Source: Spirometra erinaceieuropaei
Taxonomy: Eukaryota; Platyhelminthes; Cestoda; Diphyllobothriidea; Diphyllobothriidae
Length of the DNA: 64,000 nt
NCBI GenBank assembly: GCA_902702965.1
Contig: CACRXP010000011.1
Coordinates: forward strand, 785,963-849,962
Direction: 5' to 3'
Position 1 is the stretch's first letter. Each line of letters opens with the position of its first letter. Of this stretch, positions 1 through 10,213 are shown piece after piece. Both the position numbers and the translations under genes were made by a program. Under the pieces are notes generated by a model. The model had not been told where the DNA came from. It did not search any database and saw only the letters and a list, made by a program, of their open reading frames with translations.

Positions 1-1062
1 TCCTATAAAGATATTAAGTATAATGCAAAGAACTTTCCGGATCTGCTCAAAGGTTTGTGTGTCGTAATTTGTTTGAAACCTGGCTAAGACGAATGCCAAC
101 CAACGTTAAGTGACCTTATTTTCCAGGTAATACAGAGCAATCTACCCCAAGTCGAAAAGTGCTCGAATGAGAGTAACATACTCCAGGTGGACTGGAGTGC
201 CTTCCGCACAAACGGATTGTCGATAAAAGCACAAATTCGAGTAGTATTAGACATGCGAGGGAGGCAGGTGGCTGCTGAAACAAAAAATATATGCGCTGGA
301 AGCTTTGATCGCCTTCTCGAATTCTAGTCCGATGCTGTCTTTGATGATGGGTCAGAGTGTCGATCCCGAAATTCAAGGCGAAACAACCCCTGTTTGAGCA
401 ACTACATCTGCTCCTTCTCAGCAGCCCATGTCTTTAGTCAGCCCAGCAAATCTCCGGTGGAACCCTAACGAATTTCATTTTTTACATTAAAAAAGATTTG
501 CAGAAAGTTAAGCATTTACCGGACCAGCTGGCGAGGAGCGTCTACTTTCCAGCCCCTTATCCTCACCCACTCTGATAATCGACAATAAAATCAGAAACGT
601 TTACGAAACGCTTTATCCTATAGCCCAAATTATCGGCGACCACTGTGCACAGGGCAGTCAGTTATTTGGCAGCGGATTATATGTCGAAATCAACCTTGAC
701 ATTACATAGACAGACAGCAAGAATGCTTTACCCAATCATGGTATCCATCGGTAGTTATGTCAGTCAGTCAGTATATTTGGAGTAAACGACAGAAACCCTG
801 AAAACTCCATTTAGACGGTACAGATGTAAGAGAAAATAGTTAAATTGCGAAAAATTTGCTTTCAGTTTTAGTGAGAAGAATTCATAAATCTAATAATGTA
901 ACATAAAGGCGAAAGGGGTACTATATTCGCAAAATAGTTGCGAAAAAACTTTGTTCACCGCATTCGGACCGTGAAAATTTCAATATGGACTAAGTTTGAC
1001 GCACAAAATGGGATCTGTTGGAATCATATTAGTAGTGCATTTGTATTCATTTCAGTAATCCT
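1..1062. other. Unassigned intergenic DNA
   Basis: I see no gene here. A minus-strand open frame at 116-376 has no recognisable motif and is probably chance or old repeat. Confidence 0.4.
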
Positions 1063-2241
1063 TTAGACCAGGCTTCGGCAATTCGGGTTGCCTTTCAGCC
1101 GGTAAGTATCAAGTTGTCTCTTGAACACGTTCATGGTAGGGGAATTAACAACACACTCCGGCAAAGAGTTCCATTGGCGAATGACCCTCTGTGAGAAAAA
1201 GGAGGAACGGTGATTTGTGTGGCACAATTCCCTTTTAAGCTGGTAATCATGTCGCCTGAGATCAGACTTGGGTGCTATTTCAAAAAACGTTTCCCAGTCG
1301 ACATCCAGATTAAGTCCTTTTATTAACTGGAACGTTGCTATGAGGTCACCTCTGTCCTGCCTATAGTGGAGGGGATAGAGGTTCAAGGCCGTCAGGCGCT
1401 GCTCGTACCTGAACTTTTTGAGGCCATGAAGAGCCTTTGTAGCACGCCGTTGTACACCTTCAAGTATATCTATATCCTACCGAAGCCACGGCCGCCAAGC
1501 CTGTACCGCAAATTCCAGGTGCGGCCGCACAAATGTCCAAGATAATTTGCCAAAGACATCTCTATTCAAGTGAATAAACATTCTGCTTATCGTGCTTATG
1601 ACTGACATTTCCCGCGCAGCGACTTTAGAACACCGCATGGCGACGCTTAGATCGTCTTTAATAAATATACCGAATCTTTTTGCGCGTCTACGGTTTTAAG
1701 TAGTTGATTTTTCAAGAGATACCGTCGAGAGGGCGCATTTACTCCTTGCCTCGCTGATACGACGTGCATTACTGCACATTTTTGACGTGGAATTTCATGC
1801 ACCAATTCTCGCTCCATTCGTGCAAATTCTCTACGTCCTCTTGTAGTATATTGACGTCATATTTAATCGCTCTCCAAAGTTTAAGATCGTCTGCAAAGAG
1901 CGCAATGTCCGATTTCATTCCCCGTACTAGGTCTTTTACATAGATAATGAATAGGAGGGCCCAAGAACTGACACCTGTGGGATTCCATTTGTAGCAGGTG
2001 CCCATTTTGGGCAGTAGCCACCCCCAGTGACTTTTTGTCTACGACCTTTTATGAAATCTTGAATCCACTTCAGAAGATTTCCTCTTATCCCTCCTCCTGA
2101 CAACTTTTGAATGAGGCGCTTATGTGGGACGCAATCAAACGTTTTGCTGAAGTCGAGCCCTACACACCCAGAGCGGTATACGTTGCCGCAGTACGCGGAC
2201 GCGGTGGTCTCGCTGCCAATATGAGGTAGCAATGGTCGCAA
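1063..2241 (-). mobile_element. 5'-truncated CR1/jockey-type LINE, reverse transcriptase part
   Basis: Minus-strand reverse transcriptase remnant of a non-LTR retrotransposon. Reading from 2190 downward there is motif A (GLDFSKTFDCVPHKRL), then a block like GIPQ.SVLGP, then an intact catalytic motif C (ALFADDLKLWR) near 1900. The post-RT part reads FVRPHLEFAVQAWRP and GVQRRATKALHGLKKFRYEQ at about 1540-1400. The C-terminal end reads SFFSQRVIRQWNSLPECVV before the stop at 1063. These are family hallmarks from established knowledge. The frame shifts at least near 1960-2000 and again between 1390 and 1770, and the endonuclease and N-terminal half are missing. It is therefore a dead 5'-truncated copy, as is usual for LINEs. 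Above about 2200 the similarity stops. Confidence 0.88.
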
Positions 2242-2249
2242 TCATTAAC

Positions 2250-4069
2250 ACCAACGCAAGACGCATTACGGAAATCAAGAGTCACTTCCACGTCTCCGGT
2301 TTACCGCATATGGCGGGGTTGTCACCCAAGGGCACAATTCATGGATCGCTCTCGAGTGCCAGCTAGTTAGTGCCGCAGTGTAGGCCAATGAGTGCAATGA
2401 AGATAGCACACGTCACTTTTGAGGTGTAGGACAAACAGCTATCCGAATTCGTCCTGGTTACGTGTACCCGGAAACCCGCACCTTTGATTCGGGGAACAAC
2501 ATATCGTTGTTTCTTCTTGTTGATTACGATGTCTGCCGGAAGAGTTCAAAAGTTTGAAAAATTGTGTCTTCCTGCAATTGGCCCTTATAGGGATTAGTTG
2601 TGCTTACACTATTTTCCGCCTGGCCCATCTCTAGTTCAGTTTCTGACTCTGCCCCATATTTACGTTGACGCATCATTCGCAATTCCTCCGCAGCGTGCGT
2701 CAGCCTCCCGCTGATGCAGTAGCACGTTCTTGCTGCTCATCGTCATGTCTACTGACCAATTGGTTTTACAGCTAATACAGAGTTTCAGAGTTTCAAATCG
2801 CTGTACTGCCGGTCTTGCTCACAGATACACTTGGGGTGTTTACAGAGTCAACACTTTTATCTTCTGTAGAGAATGAAGCCGTCCTATATTTGTTTTCCTC
2901 TGCATCGCAAAATAGCTAGTCCTCTTAGGGGTTTGGGAGATAGCAAGGGATGGGTTACCATTGTAAAGCATCGTCTGAATGCAAACATAGCCTTGGATAG
3001 AACCCAAAAGAGACTGTGAAAGTAACCGAAAATACGGAAGAGGAAAAAAAGGGAGAAAAATGCTCATGAAATGTAATTTTACTGACCAAACATTTGAAAG
3101 GCTAATGATCCTTGAAGTGAAACGTGATATCATGTTCCATATTATTTAGAATCGCGTTCACAGTGAAATGATAAAATATCACTGGTTTGCCACTACAGAA
3201 TTATGAGCATCATCTAAGAATTCAGTCCTCACTCCCGGCATGACATATTCCTCGTGACAGGTGACAAGCGACAGATGGGAAAACGCCGAACCCCTTAGCT
3301 TAATTATTGCCCACATTCGCATGACTGCTCTTTGTTGCTTTAAAGATTTTTCTTGCTACTGCCTACCTTGAAGCACATCCATAGGGCCTGGTACGGCACT
3401 CGAGGGATTACCCAATGAATTACGGGTGGCGTGCGTGTCTACACGAGAATGTGGTTTTTTCCCAAGCAGTCATTTCGGCGTCCTTCAAAGTGTGTCAGCA
3501 TGTTCATTTATGAAACCGTGTTTTGTCACAAGCGATGGCGGGATTATGTTGTTCATTGTCTTGGCGCGCTCCTTCACGTACATTTCCTATTGCCTACCAG
3601 ACTCTTCGATGTAACTGATTTGTTAGGCGCTACAAAGGCAGGCGAGGATTGCCACCACCCAACTTTTTCCATTGTGGCAGGATTGTCGCCTCCATTTGCA
3701 CCTGAAGGTGCGTTGGATGCTATGTCATGTAATCTCTCAGCAGTAATCAGTCACCAAATCCATGGGCACTGCCAAGTATTGTGAATGCGATGTCGCCACA
3801 TGGTGCGACGGTAGGAGGTCGCTGGTCTCCTGAGAAATAACTTCACGGTTCATGTGATGCCATACTCATTTCAGCCTCGAACGTATTTCCAACTAGCAAA
3901 TTAAAGCTTCCTATTTCTCTTAATAAATGTCTGGTTGGTACAGTGGAGACTTTCCCATAAACCGTCTTAGGTAATCGATTAAAAACGCTCATTTCTTGGT
4001 TAACCACACACGACTCTCATTAGAAATGTTTGAGAGCCTTCATGGACCCGCACTCTAAAGCAGACTGCA
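2250..4069. other. Unassigned DNA
   Basis: No gene recognised. Plus-strand open frames of 62 and 117 codons at 3426-3784 have no recognisable domain. The base composition is more GC-rich than the 9-19 kb region, which suggests old repeats. Confidence 0.35.
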
Positions 4070-4594
4070 TTAAACTTCAGACTGACTTGCGTATTGGCCC
4101 ACGGGTAAGATACAGCGCAGTGAAAACAATTTCTCATGACTTATTTCCCTATCCTTTTCTCTCTGCTTTACACTGGTGGACTGTCTCCGACCATTAGACG
4201 CCTGCTGATGAGTTTGGCATACAGAGTCCGCCTCCCATACATCAGTGTGTGCAAACAAAGAGGTACAGCAGTTTCTTGCTGCTGGAAAACAGCACCTTAT
4301 AAGTAACACGTGATGCTTAGGTACGTCGTTGAAAACAGAGATTATGCGCGGAAGAACAGCGCAAACTGTAGCAAAGGGTGATATTTTGGTGGTTAATGTC
4401 GTGTATGAGCACATAGTAAAGTGCTTAGAACCCATCATCAAGGAGCTGTATAATCGGTCACCGGGGGAAAAGAGTGAAGCAGTAGTCCCCTTCTGCTCTC
4501 GTATATTCCTCGTCCCAGAAAATGCAACTGCGAGTAATTCCCGGATCCCAGCGTCTTTTCTACTGGCTAGTTGAGGACTGAGGTATTCAGTCAT
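4070..4594 (-). other. Unidentified 174-codon open frame
   Basis: One of the longest uninterrupted frames in the window that is not from a recognised transposon. I recognise no motif, signal peptide or membrane segment. The opposite strand at 4329-4574 is also open for 81 codons and reads like protein (DILVVNVVYEHIVKCLEPII). At most one is coding. Either could be an exon of an unknown gene, an old repeat, or chance. Confidence 0.2.
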
Positions 4595-4599
4595 CTTTT

Positions 4600-6019
4600 T
4601 TATTCTCTTTGCTCAAGTCGCAAAATAATACCCCACCCAGTCGTTCTGTCAGATTCATTGAGATTTTACCGACGCAGGTCTGCGCCTGGCAGTATACGAG
4701 CTCCAGGTAATCTCAAATCAACTTGCTTCGACTGAGTAATTTTTATTGGCTTAAAAGTCTGTACAGACGTTGAGACGTTTGTGATTTAGATTGGCCGTCG
4801 GCTGTATAGGTTCTAACTATAGCGTGTGTAAATTCAGAAATATGAGAATCTTCTTGTAAGAGTCAGATTATTCGAGGCAGGGGACACTTCTTTTCGTACT
4901 CCAGTCATGCCAAACTCCCAAAAAATCCTAGGGAGGAAGGCTTTCAACAGATCATCATGGTACCTAACATCCGATTGTTCCGCCCAAATCACATTCCTCA
5001 CTATAAGCAGTCTAAAACGCCTTTTAACTACCACGCTGCGCTAAAAGCCGCGGCTTAGAAGGCCGCCAACTGCCGGGGTAACTCAGTTCTCATCTCAGGA
5101 CGGGGAGTCGGGCTGCGATGACTCCTTCTCACTGTGGTCTCTATGGCTCTCCCACTCAGCTGTTGTTTTGGTGAAAACCTGGCGCATTGTGCGCTGACTA
5201 GGCCTGCACGGTACGCGTGGTTTAGCTCTGCCATCAACCGTGCCCTCTCCCGTCTCCAATCTCCTCGACTCTTTCATGACACCGGGACCAGGTGGGACAG
5301 GAGGAGAGAGCGCGGTGGATGCAGCCCAAGGCACCTGTCATTATCAACTGACTCACGCGCCGGTCACTGTTTGTGCGTCCACTTTGCTGCCGAACACACA
5401 CAGTGGACACCGTCAGTAAGGATAGTCAAACTTTCGCACTATACATGCAGGTTGTTGTACCTTGGTAGTTTGTCAGTTGGTCGGAAAACGGCCTTCATTC
5501 AGAAGCAGATCAATGGAGCTTCATTCTTTGCGTGGGTCTTGCATGCCTGCGTCAGTATGAAAAAGTGGTTGGCTGAGTGCTGAACATGTAAACGGTCGAC
5601 CCACGGGTCGATCACAAAGCTCCAAGGGTCAAGGTCCAAGGGTAGGCCTAATGAGTGGCCTTACGTTGGTGGCACGCCTCAGACTAGCTTCGATGTCACG
5701 ACCGTTGATGGACAGGCGTCGGAAAATGGGCTGCTCTTGCAGACGTGATAGATTGGTCATCGAAGTTGAGGAGGGGTTGAAAGTGCCCACGACATCCTTC
5801 CACCGTTACCGCACTGTCGGCAATAAAGTCGTCATTCACATCGCATACAGTCATTCAGTATAGAGAGTTTGCCGCTAACTTGACCAGTTCCACATACATT
5901 GGAGACCTGTCCCCTTGAGGTCATTACTTCTTACGGTCATCTCTAGCCGACTTTGCTGTTGTTTTCCGGAATCGGCGGAAGAAATTATTGTTGCGTGACC
6001 CGGCTTGACCTCTCTTCAG
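4600..6019. other. GC-richer repeat-like segment, unassigned
   Basis: The stretch at 5080-5580 is more GC-rich than its surroundings and open on both strands (149 codons plus strand, 79 codons minus strand). It has no domain I can name. I take it as an old interspersed repeat next to the LINE fragments at 6020-6860. Confidence 0.3.
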
Positions 6020-6760
6020 ATCCAGTCGCTGCCACGGCGCTGGGTGGGTCTAAGAGCATACTTTGCTGCCGAATAGACTGATGATTTCTATGATGTCGAT
6101 TTACTACTATCTTCTTCGATTCGGGTCGCAAAACGAGGCCGGATTTCTGTCCTCAGAATTTCGACTATACTGGGTTTTGCAACACCAGGTCGTTTCGCGA
6201 GTGCAATTGGGGTGCGGATGTGAGAGGAACTTTTGGGTGTTTGCGAATGTTAACATGGTCCGACCCATGGGCTTAACCAGCTTCGACAGCATGCTTCGAT
6301 CGATTATCATGGACCCGGCTGCAGAACCGTCTACCAATTACGATATAGTCAATCTGACTGGCGGTACGGCCGTCGTTTGAAATTTGTGGCGACGCTGGAA
6401 GCACGTGTTGGTGACGAACAGTCGATTTGGACCAGCAAAATTCGACATTATATCACTATTGTCGCATCGAGACTCAAACCCATAACGGCCCATGGTGTGA
6501 GTGCCCGAAGGGTCCCCGAGTTCGGTCACCAGCATTAATCAGCAGATCGCGGTGAGGGAGTCAATCAACTAACTCGACGGCAATTGCAAGTAGAAGGTCT
6601 CTATCGCGCTGTTCGAAAGCCGATGTTGGTATGTACACGGAGACCACAGAGAAGTTCGCAGGGTTACCCTTCAAAAGCTATGCAGCTATTGACTGGTTTC
6701 CATGCAAGTAGGCCACGGTTGGTTTGTTCTGAGAGGACGAGTACCACACCATGTGAATCA
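6020..6760 (-). mobile_element. LINE apurinic-type endonuclease domain, decayed
   Basis: Reading the minus strand downward from 6760, pieces of an APE-type endonuclease appear in order: FSVVSVYIPTSA, then LPHRDLLINAGD (the GDFN region), then THTMGRYGFESRCDN and GPNRLFVTNTCFQRR at about 6510-6400, then AHGSDHVNIR (the SDH region) near 6270, and QRRGSDWI near 6030. Several in-frame stops and frame shifts separate them, so no protein is made. The order and spacing match endonuclease-reverse transcriptase LINEs of flatworms. No reverse transcriptase follows, so this is an internal fragment. Confidence 0.8.
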
Positions 6761-6860
6761 TCATCTGATACCTTCACCATCAACACCCTCACCTCTAGCG
6801 ATATGGACTCGGTCCAAACCTGTCCTCACTGCGGTCGCATATTCACCTCCCACATCGACC
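6760..6860 (+). mobile_element. C-terminal zinc-finger tail of a LINE, fragment
   Basis: The plus strand reads TINTLTSSDMDSVQTCPHC and then GRIFTSHI. This matches the Cys-x2-Cys zinc-finger tail that ends flatworm LINE polyproteins. The rest of the finger is missing and the frame ends at 6889. It lies head to head with the minus-strand endonuclease fragment, so two LINE pieces of opposite orientation were joined here. Confidence 0.65.
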
Positions 6861-6869
6861 AGAAACAGC

Positions 6870-8150
6870 TTGTCCTTGCGGTTGACTGAAGCGTTGTTTG
6901 AGCAGTCTAGTGTATAATCTTTGTGCGCTTTACTGACACACGCTGCGTCACATTTTGGTGCGTCATTCTGTAGACCGCCGTTTTGTCTCCTCTTACCGGG
7001 AAATGGCATTTAAGCCTCACAACTTGCTATCTGATTGTCAATTCCGGTTTGCGGGCCTCAGTGTCGGTGTTTTTAAATTCCTAAAATCGTCTCTGAAACG
7101 TTCTCCGAATACGGCATTACGAGCCAGAACTTTGGTTTCCCATCTTTTGACTCCTCGAAGTGAGACAACGGGAAACACTCGCTCAAGAAGGACGTCGGGC
7201 AAATGTTAACTTCACATAGAGAGTGCAAATATTTCATCACCTCCCTCATTCCGTGATAATGACTACAGTCTGACTGAACGTTTAGTATGACGGTTCTGGT
7301 AAGATTGCATTTTTAACCGGTGGGTTGGTTACTTCTGAAGTGGAGAATATGCCTCCTCTCGGTTTCCCTAAGTAAACCGTTGTCCTTGCATTCTAGACTG
7401 CCAGTTTTGTAACTTGTTTTTCGAGGAAGGGCAATTGATTGCTGACCTCTCCTTCCATGGTAAACCCTGCGTCGGGAAAGAGTGGACTTAAAGGAGGATT
7501 GAAAGCTCATACGAAGTTCCCTTTGATCACGACGAATGTGTTATCAGCCTAGCTGGCCGAGAATTTCTGGGGTACTAGCTGAAGACCAGACACTTGAGCC
7601 TCTACAAGACCGCTTTGGTAAGTGGTTCAGGCAGAAGAGAGCCCATCGGCGTCCCCATCTTTTTTTCTGACATTTGGCAGTTAGGTGTGAAGTAAGTCTT
7701 GAGACACGGTTCTTGGAGCTCGGCTGCGTGCACTCGCCTGAGCTCTTGGTCGTTTTCATCATTTTTCTCGAAGACTGTTGACATCGTCACTACTCTGTGC
7801 GGGTGGAATAGAGGGGAACAGCTGAACCACATAATATGACATCATTGCCTCGCCCTCCTCCAGTTTTTAATTATAGATACGAGTCAGAACTCTTCAGCCA
7901 ACTTCATTGTATACCGAATCCTTGGCAAGTGAAAAAATTTGCTAGTCCAGCCACTTTGGCAACCAAAGGCTGCAGTGCTGCGCATGAAGACGATAGGGCA
8001 TAAGAACACTCCTGGTTTGTGTACTTTCGGCAGACCGCAGACGCGTGTAATCGAGGCAGCGGTAGATTTTGCGGCCACTGCTTCTCTTCTAGTGAGGATA
8101 TCTGCCTTCCACAACTTGCGCATCACTCCGTTTATGCGGCTCACATGTTT
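6870..8150 (-). mobile_element. Penelope-like element (a), decayed reverse transcriptase
   Basis: Minus-strand PLE remnant. The frame at 8144-7884 contains the PLE signature GLPKVHKPGVFLCPIVF, preceded by TRREAVAAKSTAASI. Around 7700-7650 another frame reads CLKTYFTPNCQ and KKMGTPMGSLL, the region before the catalytic core. At 7510-7313 pieces read LFPDAGFTMEGEVSNQLPFL. Near 7010-6950 a piece reads VVRLKCHFPVRGDKTAVYRM, the linker that leads into the GIY-YIG nuclease. Frames shift repeatedly and motif C is not recognisable, so the copy is dead. Its downstream end runs into the LINE pieces at 6860. Confidence 0.82.
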
Positions 8151-8299
8151 TTTTCTGCTCGCTGGCAGCCGAATACGTATAAGATTATTTGCCCATCAAG
8201 AGATTTCCAGTTTGATCCAGCTGTCGGTCTTGCCCATGGCAACTATCAAGCGCCCCTGATCGGCAGGCAGGGTGACAATATTTTCCATTTTCCTTAATC

Positions 8300-10136
8300 T
8301 CAGAAGTTCATGATCATCTGCTTTGGAATTTGTCAAAATAATCTAATAACAGTAGGTTGATGTAGGTTGATATAGAATGGAATGTTTTGAAAGCTTTGTC
8401 AGCGGCTATTCTTAATCTACAGCCAACAGGACGCTCTAGAATGGAGTTTGTGATATGCTGATTTCATTCCTTTGTTAGCCAAGTTGGGAGGTATCTTGCT
8501 TCAGTGTATTTTTGCTTCTCTCTCAAAAGTATGGATTTCTTTGGCCAAGATCATTTACTTCATAGAAACTGGCAAAAGTAAGTATACGCGCACATGTGAT
8601 CTGGATTGTTCGCAGATCCTTGCCTGAAACCTGACGAAGTTTTATAATATTGAGTTTTTTCTTTAGCTGAGAGTGTGCTTGTAGCCTGGACTTAAATTTT
8701 GCTTTTTCTTACAGCTATGGTGCCTGTATAAACAAGATGAAATGTTGTGAATGCTTTTCTTCGTTTTAAAGAGTTTTCTTCCCGTCGTAGATTTTTCCAT
8801 TTTAAGTGGCTGTTATAGCAGATTTCCTGGATAGTGCGCCCCAGAAAACCTTCATCTCAGATGAGGTGTCAATTAATGTTGAAAAATCATATCTGTTTGG
8901 CTTTTTTGTTAAACAGAAGGCAACTCTTTCTGACTTGGTGGTAAAAACGATGCAGTTTGTTATTCGTCCTTTTCTTTTTTTTACGACAAATGGTTCTCCT
9001 GACTGCAAGGCTGATGTCTTTGATCCTCGATTCTTCAAAGTTCCAATGCCGTGGAGTATCCAGTCTTACTCCCCCCCGATACTCATTTCTATTTTGAAAC
9101 AGTCCTCTCATTCATTCATCTACGAATGTTTGTGCAAGTTTACTTACTTGATAAAGAAATACTGAAAAATATTGTTCGACTTTTGGTGTCATTTATGATT
9201 TTAAATAACGATCGCCTGTCTATTCTACTGGTGTCAAATCTCGTTCCACTTAGCTGTGCAGAACAGCGGTCGCAAAGGACTCACTGACGTGTCCGCCTTC
9301 GATGCTTTGTGTTGGAATGTATATGAATTTGCGGAATAAAAAAAAGTCGAAATTCATTGATTCTATTGCACCACTGAATTTTGTAGGAAATTGATGAAGT
9401 TCTCAGTATAGCCGTAAAATTTTGCGGAAGGAAAAAATGCAAGGGGTCCAATTATTGTCATTGAAAGACCTCGCGAACTCGATAGGTTTTTCAAAAAAAA
9501 TATTCACGCGTTCGTGTGGATTTAAATTTCATCCACTCAAATTCATTTTTAGTTTAAAGAACTTTCGATTAGTTTGAAAAATACATTTATCGTTAAGTAC
9601 TGCAAGAGCAAAAGATTGACAAGAGAAATCAGAAGGTTTAATTATGATAGATGATTAGAGATGCCACCGAGTCCGTGAAAATTATTTTCAATCATACAAA
9701 AAAGGTCCAGCGTGGGTGAGAAAGGAGCTGGTAGAAAGGACAAATCAGGTCCTGACACTGTCATTGTTTCCGTCAGTGGCCATAAAAATAAAGCAGATTG
9801 CCATGCGTCATCCTCGAATTTAGTGCAATTTTCCATGCAAAATTTTTGTTCATTCACATCAAAATTTACGTTAGTTTTAAAGTTGTTTGCCCCTTCAGTT
9901 GGAATATATTGACTTATTAAGTTACCTTATATTTTGTATTATACAAATTAAAGACTTCGAGAAGAATACTTAAATGAACAGATCCGCAAATTAACTAGTA
10001 TAGTAGACTGAATGTTCAAATATTGTACAAGTTTTCAAGGTAAAATGTGCAATGGGGAAAATAAGTAAAACAACAAGGACGAGTTACGATAGTCTGATCT
10101 AGATAATCATGACTGTTTAAGTAAAATGTTAGATTT
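8300..10136. other. AT-rich DNA downstream of MEG-A
   Basis: No gene recognised. A plus-strand 119-codon frame at 8806-9165 overlaps open minus-strand frames and has no motif. The DNA just below 10137 should contain the 3' untranslated region of MEG-A. I see no canonical minus-strand AATAAA close to its stop, only AATATA-like variants near 9904-9930. Confidence 0.4.
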
Positions 10137-10213
10137 TTATAAGCCACTGCCGTCAGCAATACTTTTAACCCTAAATTCCATAACTAACGGTGTTAAAACA
10201 ATCTCTATCCTAT
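10137..10213 (-). CDS. MEG-A terminal exon
   Basis: The acceptor has an exceptional pyrimidine tract (TTTTTTTGGTTTTCTTGTAG). In phase 1 the frame stays open for 25 codons, starting DRIEIVLTPL and ending SIADGSGL, then TAA at 10137-10139. No acceptable donor lies before the stop. It is the most convincing 3' coding end. Other stops are reachable through weaker exons (10479-10512, 10290-10302). Confidence 0.65.
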
